Positions 32,185-45,672 of a stretch of 64,000 nt of DNA are shown in pieces. Position numbers and translations under genes: made by a program. Where the stretch lies: positions 32,710,382 through 32,774,381 of the forward strand of contig NC_083575.1 in assembly GCF_027579695.1 (NCBI RefSeq). Reading direction: 5' to 3'. The notes under the pieces are model-generated. The model ran no database searches and was not told where the DNA came from. It saw nothing but the letters and a program-made list of their open reading frames with translations. Positions within the stretch are counted from its first letter, which is position 1. Each line of letters starts with the position of its first letter. This stretch comes from Neoarius graeffei. Taxonomy: Eukaryota > Chordata > Actinopteri > Siluriformes > Ariidae.

Positions 32185-33420
32185 ATGCCGAAAAGAAAAT
32201 GTACCTTTTCCAAAGATTTACAGGGCACCTACCCCTTCCTCTGAGAGGTGCAGAACAATGTGCACGAAGCCTACTGCACACACTGTAAGTGTTCCTTCTC
32301 CGTAGCCCACGGTGGTAATGCCGATATACAGGATCACATTAAAACGGCTAAATACAAGCGGTGGGTTGAGGCAGGGGCTAGCAGCGTGACCAATTTCTTT
32401 AGCAAAGTCAGCATTGGGAGTGCTGAACTGAAAAGGGCAGCAGAGGAAGGTACCTTTGCCTATCACGTCGTTCACCACAACCAGAGTTTCAGATCTATGG
32501 ACTGCATATCAGGGTTGATCTGGAAATTTTATGATGAACGTTTTACATGTGCACGTACAAAGGCCGAAGCAATAGTGACTAATGTAATCTCACATCATGC
32601 AATGGATCTGCTGAAGGCCGACCTGGGAGCAGTACATCACGTCTCGGTGGTCATTGATGCGTCAAACCACAAAGCCGTCAAATTGATACCTGTTGTGATC
32701 TGGTATTTCAAGGATGATGGGGTGCAGGTGAAAATCCTTGAATTCACCTCTGTTCCAGGCGAGACTTCTGACATCTTGGTTGAGGAGATCAGCCGCAGCC
32801 TCAGAACTTTTAACTTGCTTGACAAAGTTGTTGGGTTCTGTGCAGACAACACCAATACCAACTTTGGTGGGAGATCTAGGGCTGGTGTGAACAATGTTTT
32901 CTTCAAATTAAACGAGGTCTCCACCAATGATTTAGTTGGAGTGGGCTGCACTGCACACATCGTTCACAACGCTCTCCAAAGTGCTGCAGACACCCTTCCC
33001 TGTGACATCGAGAGCTTCTTTGTGAAAGTGTTCAGACATTTCCACATCTTCACGGTCTGAACTGAGCAGCTGAAAGAGTTCTGTGACTTTGTCGAGCTCG
33101 AGTACGCGACAATCCTTGGGACAAGCAAGACGCGGTGGCTGTCGTTAGGCCCGGCTGTTGAGAGAGTGCTGAAGCTGTACCCTGCGCTGCAATCCTACTT
33201 CGCCTCTCAGGATAGGCCACCAGTCGCAATCGTGCAATTCCTCCAGAATCCGCTGCATGAAGCTTGGATGTGGTTCCCACATAACCAGCCGTCCTTGTTC
33301 AATTACACCGTGAAGGCGCTGGAGAGGCAGAAAAACATGGCTGTGCATTCAGCTCTTCACTTGCGCACCTTGCAAGAGAAACTGCAGGAAAGGAAGTTGG
33401 CTGTCTTCACAGGTCTTAAG
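32185..33420 (+). pseudogene. hAT-1 transposase, exon 1
   Basis: The start MPKRKCTFSKDLQ at 32185 is followed by an in-frame TGA at 32242-32244. The frame then stays open to a second TGA at 33058-33060 and on to 33420. Residues include a BED-like zinc finger (YCTHCKCSFSVAHGG...DIQDHI), then the hAT RNase-H-like core: SVVIDASNHKAVKLIPVVIW (first Asp), VVGFCADNTNTNFGG (second Asp) and GVGCTAHIVHNALQ (CxxH). TRWLSLGPAVERVL follows. Both stops look like single-base changes. The protein resembles KIAA1586/ZMYM-type hAT relatives, with low certainty. Confidence 0.88.
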
Positions 33421-33829
33421 GTAATGCATTGATATAGTACATGACATTTAGCCTATTTGCCAGACATCTCTTTTTTCCCCTATAACTTCAATGCAGTGCA
33501 CATGGAGGGTTCCCTATTGAAAACAACAACGTTATAGCACTAAACACAGTATAGGCTACTCACATTATGTCCACACATCTCTCTGTCACATCTCCTCAGC
33601 TCTGATTCAAACTTACTGAACATCCTAGAACCTTGAGGTGCACAGACACGCAGGCATTGCATTTTAATACGTTTGTTATTTCGCCACACTTTCTCATGGA
33701 ATATGAACTAAAAACAGCTATCCTACAACTAATTGTAACCATGAAATAAAAACAATTGAACCCTCCCAAAATGTTTTTTTTTAATTATTCTTCTTCGTAT
33801 TATTATTATTATTATTATTATTAATATAG
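33421..33829 (+). other. predicted 409-bp intron in hAT-1 transposase
   Basis: The coding frame leaves exon 1 at ...CTTAAG|GTAATG and resumes at ...TTAATATAG|GTGAAG. Both boundaries are phase 0 and obey GT-AG. The acceptor is preceded by a T-rich and (ATT)n stretch (33795-33823). Without splicing the frame ends at a TGA at 33430-33432. Confidence 0.8.
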
Positions 33830-34441
33830 GTGAAGAATCTCCTGAGTGCCCTTGATGATCCACGGAAGGCAGAGGCATTTCGGGACACCGTCTATTCCTT
33901 TTACGAGTGTTGCATGTCATACTTGGAGGAAAGGGGAGCTCCATTGAAGGAGACAGAAGTTTTCTCCTGGACTCTCCTCTCCACTGTCCCGCAATGGGAT
34001 GAGGTTGAGTCATCCTTCCAGTTCGTCACATCAAGATTGCAAGAGTGCAACATCAATAAGACGGAGCTGTTTGATGAGACCTCATTGGTGCGGGCGTTTG
34101 TAACTGGGAGGGTGGATCAATGGAATGCTGAGGGCAAGGCAGCAGATGAGCGCTGGGTTGACATGTTAGGGCATTTCAAAAATAGGGAGATTCCTCATCG
34201 CAATGTTAGGCAGCTTTGCGAATTTGCAATGTGCCTCCCTGGCACCAATGCGCCCGTTGAATTTTTTTCTCTCATGAGCAATACGTGGACCGATGAGAGG
34301 AATCGCATGACCGTGCTGACACTGAAAGCCTTACTGATCACCCGTGTGAATTTCGACGACACATGCGCACAATTTCACAGTCGACTCTTGGCCAAAAAAA
34401 CCCTACTGGAAAAGATTCACTCTTCTTGTAAATATACGTAG
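33830..34441 (+). pseudogene. hAT-1 transposase, exon 2 (C-terminal dimerisation region)
   Basis: An open frame of 203 codons to TAG at 34441, in phase with exon 1. It encodes the end of the transposase: ERNRMTVLTLKALLITRVNF resembles the C-terminal hAT dimerisation segment, and EFAMCLPGTNAPVEFFSLMS contains the conserved pre-dimerisation block. The exon itself is undamaged; the gene is labelled pseudogene because of the two stops in exon 1. Confidence 0.85.
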
Positions 34442-35339
34442 GCTAATGCATTTTGTTTAGGGTGGGTGGATTGACAGTCGCCTTAGCTTTGTTCCTGTGC
34501 TTTGTTCTTGTACTGAGTTGGGTAGCCTATGTTGCAAATGATGTGCGTTCCTGTGGGGGCTTTCCTTGGGCTGTCGCCCCTCTCCTCCTTTATTGCTGTT
34601 TTGTTTGAGTGTATATTCTCAAATCACTTGTCTCTTTTTTGTTTCTGTTTAACATACCATTCTGACAGTTTGACCATATTGCTGTGTTGAACAGCTTGTT
34701 GCACCTTCCATTAAAGTGTTCACTTTTGGACACATCTTCTTGCTTTATTCATTCAGTTGTGGGGGATGGTTAGTAAGGTTGATTCTGACCTAGGCTATGT
34801 TGAGGTCACATATCTACTTTTTAAGTTCATGCTATAGTGCATACAATTTTAGAGATATAGCCTATATGTGCATATGCATTCTTCTTGGTGTTCTCACAAA
34901 CAGGTGAAATAAATCAGTTTAAATTTGGCCTATGGACATAGCCTGGCCTATTCTCAGCCATTACAAAATCTGTTGTCTGACCATAATTTAACTGATCTGT
35001 ATACCACTATGCTACTAGATAACAAAATGCCTGTTTGTTTTATTTCATGTGAGATGTTGATAAATGTGAGCTTCAACAAAATAAGAGCACCTCTCTGAGT
35101 GTCACGTTTATGTAAAAAAAAGGTGTGCGTGCACGAGCATGGTCGCGCGCAAAAGTGTCCCGGTTTCAGACTAGGGAAATCTGGTCACCCTAGCATAGGT
35201 TTCCAAATTATAGATGATGCACTAATTTAGATAAAAATTTAGTTGGCTGTAAAATCAGCTTCTTATTATACATGTACAAAGATCACTTTCATTTCACATT
35301 GAGCCAAAATGTTTACATTAATAAAAATCTTACAAAAAA

Positions 35340-36200
35340 GTTTTTTAAATAAGTTGAGCAAGTTTCATGTCAATTGACCAAAGACTGGCACAGATAGGAG
35401 AATCACTTCCTGTTTGGTGGCTTCACTGCCAATTTGGTTTGGCTGTTATGGACAAACAGTTTTGAAAATCAAAAATCCATATGATTTTTTTTTTTTGCAA
35501 GCCTTGGCCTATAGATCATCTGTAGCAAATATGGTGAAAATTGAACAAAATCTGTGGCCTGTGAAAAATGTTTAAAATATGTTTAATAAAATCCAATATG
35601 GCAGAAGTTGATGTCATGGAGCCAAGCAATCCAAGGATACCTGATTTTTGAAAACTGGACATATGGTTCAAAAGTTACATGCATTAAAAACAGCTTAGTG
35701 TTGCCATATCAAAGCATTACTGAAATATGTCACTTCCTGTTTAGCGGCTTTGCTGCCAATTTCAATTGGCTGTGATGGATGAATACTTTTGCAAATTGAA
35801 AAGCCAACTGATAACTTTTGTGAGGCTTGGTCTGAAGATCAACTATTCTAAATTAGGTGAAAATTTGGACAAAATTTGTGGCCTGTGAAAACTTTAAACC
35901 CGTCAATAAAATGCAATATGGCAGCTACATCAATTATGTTGACATTACAAATTTCCATGTCTTCCCTGAGGGACCTTCCATAGTATCAACAGACACGAGT
36001 TATTTTTAAAGCAAACACAGCAACAGATATTAGCAGATTTTTTTCTTCTTGCAGTGCCCCTGGTGGTCAAGTGACAAAACTTCCTGAAAATGGGGCCCCA
36101 AGTCTTTGCACCAAGTTGGTTTTGCTACAACAAAGTGTTGCTGAAATTGGGAAGGATGATCTACTATGGCAACCCCGAACAGCAGTAGCTGAAAGAAGTA
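35340..36200. repeat. dispersed long repeat, block 1
   Basis: At least two ~330-bp imperfect units, each containing CACTTCCTGTTTxGxGGCTT, TTGGCTGTxATGGA, AATATGGTGAAAATTG-like and AATCCAATATGGCAG-like segments. The same phrases recur at 56275-56712 and 58347-58690, and related ones at 53180-53753. No coding potential or element ends were seen. Confidence 0.65.
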
Positions 36201-36773
36201 GTAAATAGTCCTATTTGACAACTGTAGTAATCAATATTATGTCAAGACCTGCTCAACTCAGTAAAGAGAAATTGCAATGCATCATTAGTTAAAGACATAA
36301 AATGTAAAAATAAAGAAAAATCACTGAAGTAAAAGGTATATCCAAACTATTGACTGGTACTGTATCTTGAAGAAACTATAAAAGAACATTGCTATCATTA
36401 CATTACCATACTGATCACCATCTCCTCAGCAGTAGCGATGTGCATCTCCATCAGTGACACCAATGCCAGACACATTTTGATGCATTACCAATGATGCAAA
36501 ACATGAAAGATTCATATGGAGTAACTACTAATGTCATACAATATGATTCACCCCTATTGCTTTGCAATGTGATTTGACAAGATCTAATCCAACACAATAC
36601 AATTCAATACATTATGATATGATGCAAAATATGAAGCTATACAATTCCATATGTTAACGCTTCATCCTCCCTGATAATGCCAGTGTGATTCAAGGAGGGT
36701 CCAGCATGAGAAGGGACTTTAATTTTGAAATCCTCTTGGTGCCATGCCTCCAACTCATGCAAGACTAATGCTT

Positions 36774-37457
36774 AGTTTACACGTACCTGGGTATGTATAG
36801 AAACGGATAACCCCACCTCTCAGTTTTCAAAAATATCCAAGATTACACCAGACCGTTCTCCAAAATATCTGCATTTACATGGATCCGCATAGATACGTGG
36901 CTAAGCGCTGTTATGAACATGCCAAACATATAGGTGGCAGTATAAGGAGAAGTATAAAGCCATATTAGCCTATCAGAATCGTGAAAATACAAAATGACAT
37001 GACGGCGGCGACGGTGACATTGGTAAGCAGCAAGCCTTTGTCTTGGTGGGAGGAAAAGTGCCTGAAAAACTGCGACCCTCCTCGCAGTCCTTCTCCTCTG
37101 CTCCTCATAAAGCAGTTGTAGTTCTATTTGCAAATGCAAACAAACAAAGTGTTTGCAAATATGTAAAAAGGACGACTACCCGTGTTGCATCCATGAGACC
37201 ATCAAACCAAAATATTGAGCGCCTGACGCAAATATTGTTCTGTGACGCGTATTGTGACGTCGGGAAAACCTAAAACTCCGTTTTCCACTATTTACACGCA
37301 GGCATGAAAACGGAGTTTTCAGAAATCTCCACTTTGCCCGGAGTTTTCAAAGATATCCGTTTTCAGTGACTGAAACCTCCATTTACGTGTAAATGAGAGG
37401 TGCAACCGCATAAATAAATATGCGTCTTCATAGATATCCGGCTACGTGTAAACAGGG
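36774..37457. mobile_element. MITE-like element with GTTTACACGTA inverted ends
   Basis: AGTTTACACGTACCTGGGTAT...TATAGAAACGGATA on the left pairs with the inverse of TATGCG...CATAGATATCCGGCTACGTGTAAAC on the right. The interior is CpG-rich with GTTTTC/GAAAAC motifs and no transposase. I could not fix the target duplication, so the superfamily is uncertain. Confidence 0.65.
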
Positions 37458-38256
37458 CTTGAGAGACATGATGACAATTGGCCACTGATAGCAGTTTAGA
37501 TGAGAGCCTGTGCATGAGAATCAGTTGAGAAAGGAGGCATCAATCTAAATATAAAATTATTAGTCAAAATTTATTGGTCATTAGACATGCAACAATTTAC
37601 CCAATTCAAGATTCAGTTCAATTTATGATATTGGGTTCATGATTTGATTTTCCCATGAGATTTTGGGGAAAAAAAAAAAAAAAAGAGAGAATTTTATTAC
37701 CAAAGAAATGCAACATTTATTTTCCTATTTTTCATCAGCATAAATATTCATTTTGGTAAATTAAAAACAAACTTTTGTTTCAGCATGCTTTCCCATTTTA
37801 GAGCCACTTTTTGTGCTGTTATGGCGTTCAAGCTGTGTTACTTACTTTTACTGATTCAAAGATGTGAGAAACAATGCCTCTCGATTTCATCCCCAATTGT
37901 ATCTTGCGCAGGCTTGATTAATTGTGGCAATCGCATTGTGAACTTCTAAATTGGTGCACTGATGCGAATCAGTGAATCTGACTATCCCTATACTTCAGGG
38001 AAAGGGGTGCACACACATCAAGTAAACGTGAATCCTTCTTTAGCTCCAAAGCACACCTGATACTTAACCTTTGTGAATCAATGTATATATTTTGGTGAAT
38101 AAGATGTTACGATATCCTAGGACAAAGATCCTTATGGCAACACTCCCATGAACTTGCACAGAAAATACTGAACTATGAATAGAAATCGTCCCTCCAAATG
38201 TCAAGGTTATTTAAATTGACACAAAATATTTCCTTCCTTTCCAAAACGGTGCTTTA
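37458..38256. other. no recognisable feature
   Basis: AT-rich sequence with an A-run at 37671-37684. No ORF or repeat family was recognised. Confidence 0.5.
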
Positions 38257-39750
<1,494 letters not shown>

Positions 39751-41105
39751 CATAATGCATAGAAATCAAGATCATATTTAATTGAGAAAAAAAACACAAT
39801 ACTAATGTTTGAACTGAGGATGAGTTCAGAAATCAATAGTTGGTGGAATAATCCTGACATTTAATCACAGCTTTCATGCATCTTGGCATGCTCTCCACCA
39901 GTCTTTCACATTGCTCTTGGGTAACTTTATGCCACTCCTAGTGCAAAAATTCAGTCGGCTCAGCTTTGTTTGATGGCTTGTAACCATCCCTATTCCTCTT
40001 GATCACATTCCAGAGGTTTTCAATGGGGTTCAGGTCTTGAGCTTGTGTTCCTCCATCCACACCTTGATTGACCTGGCTGTGTGCCATGGAGCACTGTCCT
40101 CATGGAAAACCCAATCTTCACAGTTAGGGAACGTTGTCAGAGCTGAAAAAAGCAAATTTTCTTCCAAGATAACCTTGATTCATGTGTCCTTCACAAACAA
40201 AAATCTGCCCCACCCCAGCCTTACTGAAACACCCCAGATCATCACCAATCCTAAGAAGACGAAGAAGCCTTTATTTGTCACATGCACACTCAAGCACAGT
40301 GAAATTCTTCCTCTGCATTTAATCCATCTGAAGCAGTGAACACACGCATGCACACACACACAAGTGAGTAATGAGCACACACATATCCTCCACAAAATTT
40401 CACAATGGGTGAGAGACACTGTAGCTTGTAGGCCTCTCCAGGTCTCTGTCTAACAAGTAGATGACCAGGTGATGGGAAAAGCTGTAAATTGTCAGAGAAG
40501 GTGACCTTATTCCAGTCCTCTGTGGTCTTTAGCAAACCTCAGCCTGGCTCTTCTTTGCTTCTCATTGATGAAGGGCTTTTTTCTAGCTTTGCATGACTTC
40601 GACCCTGGCCAGAGAAGCCTATTTTGAGTCGCCCTTGCTATAAACCTAACCCCAGCTGCCATTTGCCATTATTTTTGTAGGTCACTTGATGTCATCCTTC
40701 AGTTGTTGATGATGATCCTGGTCAGTGGAGAGTTGTTTTGACCCTCTGCCTGTCTGTAACTTTGTTGTCCCCAAAGTCTGCTGCTTGACCTTGTCTTTTA
40801 TGAACTGCCATCTTTGAAATTTTGAGGATGGAAGCAACCTGACGCTCACTGTATCCCTCTGCCAGTAAAGCCAGAATTAAACCCTTCTTTTTCTCACTCA
40901 GAACTTTTCTTTATAACTCTTTTGCCATGATGAATAGATATTTTTGTACTCCAATTTAATTTAACATACTACTAGCAATGTTTTTGTCATCCAAAGTAGT
41001 CATATTGCAAGAGGATAGTGATGACAAGAGCAGTGGTTTTTATACTGTTCCTCATTAAATAAGATTTGATTCAGGTGATCACCAAATCAGTACCACATTA
41101 AGTAA
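39751..41105 (-). mobile_element. Tc1-like transposon, decayed, with a 132-bp insertion
   Basis: On the minus strand a transposase starts MAKEL at about 40929, with a stop as the sixth codon, then a helix-turn-helix (LLAEGYSERQVASILKIS). The C-terminal part includes DLNPIENLWNVIKRNRDGYK and CQDYSTNY. The left end, AATGCATAGAAATCAAGATC, also appears at the very end of the window (63939). An unrelated 132-bp insertion sits at 40253-40384. Confidence 0.82.
40253..40384. mobile_element. short repeat inserted in Tc1
   Basis: The sequence GAAGCCTTTATTTGTCACATG...CACAGTGAAATTCTTCC...(CA)n is a common fish interspersed repeat. It is bounded by ATCCT at 40248-40252 and 40385-40389, and removing it restores the Tc1 transposase. 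Confidence 0.7.
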
Positions 41106-41193
41106 AATGTTGTACACTTGTTTTGGAATTCCAGCACAGACACTGGAATGAAATGGCTGCCATATATAGAGATGCTGAAACTGAAGTGGTCTC

Positions 41194-41197
<4 letters not shown>

Positions 41198-41260
<63 letters not shown>
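41198..41260. repeat. (TA)n microsatellite
   Basis: About 60 bases of alternating TA. ORFs encoding Ile-Tyr repeats on both strands are artefacts of it. Confidence 0.95.
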
Positions 41261-41261
<1 letters not shown>

Positions 41262-41262
<1 letters not shown>

Positions 41263-41516
41263 CTCATCTCATTATCTCTAGCCGCTTTATCCTTCTACAG
41301 GGTCGCAGGCAAGCTGGAGCCTATCCCAGCTGACTATGGGCGAAAGGCGGGGTACACCCTGGACAAGTCGCCAGGTCATCACAGGGCTGACACATAGACA
41401 CAGACAACCATTCACACTCACATTCACACCTACGGTCAATTTAGAGTCACCAGTTAACCTAACCTGCATGTCTTTGGACTGTGGGGAAACCGGAGCACCC
41501 GGAGGAACCCCCTGCG
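41262..41516 (-). mobile_element. SINE, head truncated
   Basis: This is a minus-strand copy of the family at 13240 and 62137. The tail (ATCTCATCTCATTATCTCTAG on the plus strand) and body are present; sequence stops at GGAACCCCCTGCGG, before the tRNA-like head. Confidence 0.87.
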
Positions 41517-41541
41517 GATATATTATATATATTATATATAT

Positions 41542-42211
41542 ATTAGTGCTGTCAAAAATGTCGCGTTATTAACGCGTTAACTTGACTCAATTTTAACGGC
41601 GATAATTTTTTTATCGCGAGATTAACGCTCTGTGACATGATGCCATGCCCCGCACAGCCAGAGTCCTCTGCCCTCCCCCGAAGAGCCACGGTGCTCGGCT
41701 TTAGGTTTCGTTTTCCCATCGGCGGCTCCAGCCCCACTTTGCAGTGGCTGTGACAAGACGTGTTATGCTCTGCAATAAAAAAAAAACAAACATTGGTACA
41801 ACCAGTGTTCGAACTATGCCGATATTTTCGGGGGGTCCTTTTTTTCCCTTGGGGGGGTGCTTGCGCTTGTCTCAGAGCGCGGCTCTCCATCACGCGCTCA
41901 CTTCGGATATGCAAATGCTTCCCGTTACACACAATTGCTATGTCAATAAACATCATTTTGCCAATTTTTTAGAAACCTCCCAACATTTCCCAAATCATGT
42001 TTTCAAGGGATCTCATGTCTGTTTCAGGGGATCTCGGATCCCCCGAGTACCCCCGTAGTTCGAACGGTGAGCAAGCCCATTCACTTTTTTATGCTGATAA
42101 GAGAATTGCAATGGTTTTTCATGTGACAAAAATGTGTGATTAAATTGCGATTAATCACGAGTTAACTATGACAGTCGCGACTAAATATTTTAATCGCTTG
42201 ACAGCACTAAT
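41542..42211. mobile_element. non-autonomous hAT-like element in a TA tract
   Basis: The ends TTAGTGCTGTCAAAAATG and ...CGCTTGACAGCACTAA are inverse copies, with TATATATA on both sides that could hide an 8-bp duplication. The interior is GC-rich and lacks a transposase. A second element lies inside it at 41807-42065. Confidence 0.78.
41807..42065. mobile_element. nested MITE with GTTCGAACTAY ends
   Basis: GTTCGAACTAT on the left and GTAGTTCGAAC on the right are inverse, enclosing a GGGGG/CCCCC-containing 259-bp segment without coding potential. Confidence 0.6.
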
Positions 42212-42221
42212 ATATATATAT

Positions 42222-42244
42222 ATTAGTGCTGTCAAGCGATTAAA

Positions 42245-42290
<46 letters not shown>
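42222..42290. repeat. orphan hAT-like end followed by (TA)n(CA)n
   Basis: TTAGTGCTGTCAAGCGATTAAAATAT at 42223-42248 repeats the end of the element at 41542-42211. It is followed by TA and then about 32 bases of CA. Confidence 0.8.
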
Positions 42291-42293
<3 letters not shown>

Positions 42294-43488
42294 GGCGCCG
42301 CCAGAAATTTTGGGCCCCATGAAAGATTAGAATTTTGGGCCCCCCAACTTTGTCCACCCTCGTCACAATTGCACTATTGTCATTATTTGACTTTTGACAG
42401 CCCATGGACCTTGAGTTTGTGACTTTATTACATTTTATGTATTAACCTACCAGGGACTAGATGAAACTGGTCAGTGACTAATTCTGGTGCATTTACAATC
42501 ACAAATGAAAATTCAAGATTTTGCCACATGCCTTCTTGTGCTAGGACAGTTGGTAGTGAAATGTGTGATGTGACTGCTAAAAAAATCATAGAAAAAGTTT
42601 TCTACCCAGCATCAAAATACCTATGGAAATCCCATGGATTGTTATGTGTTAGGCAGAAAGCTGTGTGTACTGTTCTGCAAAAAGGGAATATGTTCAAAAA
42701 TTATCATTAAAAACTTCAATCCTAAAGCATTTACGGGTTGTATTGCTGCTTACCTCCTTCTCCAAAGGGGGGTTCAGTGGTTTGGTAGGGCGAAGGTCCC
42801 CCTGAGGCTGAATCTGTGCATATTTGGGGCACACCATTAGTTATGAAACTGGTTATTAGCACTAGTTATTAGCACCAGCATAATGTAATATTTCATCTTG
42901 TTTATCACACAAGTCAGTTCAGTTATTAAAATGGAAAAAATGTCACTGTACAAACTGTAAAAGTGTTCTCTTGATAGGCTAATCCAACCACGTTCATACT
43001 GTTCATTTACCATTTGCTAATATTTTGAACACACGTGAGCGATTAGCTACCTTTCTTTGGGAAAAACGGAGTGACCAGTTGCCTGCCTCTCCGGTCCCTC
43101 TCAGCTTTCAGCTGCCTTTCTTTACGTTTTTGACAGCCACTCTTCATATTTAGCGATCATAGACTGTACGCACTCCACTGCTGGCTGGCTGGCTGCTGTA
43201 CCGCGACACAGCAGCAAGTAGCGTTGCACTGATCAGCACACAGATTTAACGCATAGCACTTCTACCAGAACTGGACCGTACCATTTCACAAAAGGGGGAG
43301 GGTTAAATGACAATATGTTGAACTCAAGAAATAGACAACCTTGTTCAATTAGCTCATTTTACCAGACGGAATATTGCATTGTTATTTCAAAAGTCTTAAA
43401 ATCATTAAAAAGCATATCAGCCCCTTAAAGGGCCCCATGGCAGTGCTGGGCCCCTAGAATTGTTCTAACCTTTCCCCCCCGGCAGTGC

Positions 43489-43490
<2 letters not shown>
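42291..43490. mobile_element. non-autonomous DNA element, GGGCRCYGCC ends
   Basis: AGGGGCGCCGCCAGAAATTTTGGGCCC on the left and ...GGCCCC...CCCGGCAGTGCCC on the right form weak inverted ends of a style common in fish hAT-derived repeats. About 1.2 kb, with no transposase-like ORF. It sits between CA and TA microsatellites. Confidence 0.6.
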
Positions 43491-43551
<61 letters not shown>

Positions 43552-43567
43552 CATACACACACACACG
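43491..43567. repeat. (TA)n(CA)n microsatellite
   Basis: About 55 bases of TA followed by an imperfect CA stretch. Confidence 0.95.
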
Positions 43568-44059
43568 TGTGTAAAGGCTTTTTTAATTGTCATTTCAACC
43601 ATGTACAGTCGGTACAGTACACAGTTAAAATGAAACAACCTGTTTGACAAACAGGCATTTTTAGACATCTAAGGTAATTTCAGGTTGCCAGTGGCCTCAG
43701 TCTATTTTATTAAAATGTGTTATGAAAAATATATATTCAAAAAATGTAAATTGTGCTAAGACGGGGGCGATAAAGAGTTTGTTTGTTTTGTTTGTTTGTT
43801 TCAACAACAATGTTTCTCCAGAACCATGGCACTACATAAACCATCACAGGACTACAAATCTACATATACCCACAAAGTGCATGAGTGCAAACTGTAGGTG
43901 CAATGGGCTTATCAAATCAGTTTCATGTTAAAAAAAACGGGATCAGTCTCATAAATTCATTAATCATTAATTCAAGTGTCTAATAGTTTATAGCTAAACT
44001 ATTAAAATCAATGGAATAATTTGATGTTGCTATAGTTTTAGTGAGTATTGTAGCTCTAA
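43568..44059. other. no recognisable feature
   Basis: About 490 bases without a recognised element. A GTTT repeat lies at 43780-43801. Confidence 0.5.
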
Positions 44060-44940
44060 TGTAATACGTTTACTCTAGATCTATAACATTCCTATAACAA
44101 CAGGACTTTTGCTGATTGGATTCGGCATTGCCCTGGTATATCGAGGAAATCAGACAACAGTGACAGCTGTTCAAAGCCCCACAAAGCTGCCCGATATGAT
44201 TGGAGTGGTGGGCAAAGCTGTTGGCACTCAGACTGTGGACATTCAGAACTTTATCCACAAAATGGTTGTTATCTCGGAGCAGCTTTCAGCTTTGCAAGGA
44301 ATACGTTTTTCAGAGATCAATTTGAATAGAATGGACGGAATGGACAGATGTGGATGTGCAAAGACTGCGTCTGGAAAGACCAAACAATTCATATCTTATC
44401 GACATTCGGCGCCCTGAGACAGCACCGGCCTCGGTTCAGGTCATTGCTGAGGCAACATTTCCCCCTGAAGGTCACTGCCAGGAGACACTCGCATTTCTCG
44501 CATTCCTTCTCTAATTCTCCGCGGTCACCATTTTTACCCCCAGTGTGACAAGCGGGTGCGTGACCAGCGCCTTCATGGCTACAGGAGCGGACGGCTGCTT
44601 GCTTGCACTGGATTACCTCCTCCCCTCCTACCTCCTCCCCCCCTTACCCCTGATTCCCCCCCTCAAGTCCCGTGTTTAAAGTGTACTTGTGTTGTTGTGT
44701 GCTTATGTGCAAAGGTTTTTAAAATGTTCCCACACTGTACTCCTGACAGGAGCATAGTGGGGGGGGGTTCTTTTTTTCCTCATCTCTCCTCATGTTGTGT
44801 TTACTTTTTATCTTTATCCCTGTCTTCCTGTCCTGTCTACCCTATGTCAATTGCATGTTGTATATGTACGGACAGGCTGACGGCTAATTTCGCTGGTACA
44901 TGTGACTAGTGGCAATAAAGGGCATCATCATCAACCAAAT
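44060..44940 (+). mobile_element. probable LINE/retroposon 3' end
   Basis: The tail CTAATTTCGCTGGTACATGTG...GGCAATAAAGGGCATCATCATC (44885-44935) is the CR1/Rex-like style of LINE terminus, with a short CAT repeat. Upstream, a 102-codon frame (44109-44417) encodes a hydrophobic start (LLIGFGIALVYRGNQTTVTA) and a polar remainder that I do not recognise. The 5' limit is uncertain. Confidence 0.45.
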
Positions 44941-44990
44941 GGGCGAAGGCAATTAGAATACTTGTTTGGCAGAGGTTGGCACTCAGTGAA

Positions 44991-45146
44991 TGTTGTAGCA
45001 ATAGACAGGACACAGTTTATTCCAAAGATACCATTTATTGAAATAGCTGACACGAATTAGCAAACTAATACTGATCAGATATAGCAACAATAGCAGCCAA
45101 GGAATAATTCAATATAAATGGTGATATAATGTATACAGGTAATAAT
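44991..45146 (-). repeat. possible solo LTR, right part (with 49217-49883)
   Basis: If hAT-2 is removed, 44991-45146 joins 49217-49883 to give ~823 bp that, on the minus strand, begins TGTAATGG, contains two AATAAA motifs near its 3' side (about 45019-45037) and ends CTACAACA. That is the pattern of an LTR. No matching flanking duplication was found (GTGAA versus GGGAG), so the call is tentative. Confidence 0.4.
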
Positions 45147-45494
45147 TAGAGTTGAGCCGGATACTCGGCTGAAACGAGTATCCGGTACGGATAAAGCACT
45201 TTTGCTGAGTACAAGTATTATACGAGTCAATATCTGTGCTCAGACTGAATGAAAATCCTCACACAATCACAGCGCCCCTCCCCTACACACACCGCTCTGC
45301 TCACTCACACAGAGAACAGGTCTCTGTCTCTCCCTCAGTCACTCAGGTTCGCGGCTCTTTTCCGTTAATGTTTCGGATTTCTTCAGCTTCAAGTTTGTGT
45401 TTATTTCAGTTTGTACTTACTTATAACCAGTAGAGTTCTGGTAAACGTGGGTTCGTTCAGACGTGGTGCTTGGTAGAAAGCGCCTCGCGTTGCA

Positions 45495-45637
45495 TCTCTG
45501 CCTATCGGAGATTTTTTTTTCTTTTTTTAACCGTCAGTTAAAAACAGCTTTTTTTTTTACTTCGCATTGAGTGTCTGATTCTTGCTGTAATTTATGTAAA
45601 AATAAAGGTAGTAGTGATATAAGTATTACAAATTAAG

Positions 45638-45672
<35 letters not shown>

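Larger units (their letters stand above)
31831..35192 (+). mobile_element. hAT-1: near full-length hAT DNA transposon
   Basis: This 3,362-bp element starts TAGGGTGACCAGACGTCCCGG and ends ...ATCTGGTCACCCTA, giving a terminal inverted repeat of about 13 bp. The 8-bp duplication GCATAGGT lies exactly on both sides (31823-31830, 35193-35200), diagnostic for hAT. It contains one transposase gene in two exons. Confidence 0.93.

Noticed and set aside
37043-37273. 76-codon ORF in the GTTTACACGTA MITE
   Set aside because: No start context, no domain and inside a non-coding element.
41118-41333. ORFs with Ile-Tyr runs (also at 43465, 55140 and 62038)
   Set aside because: They are translations of TA microsatellites.
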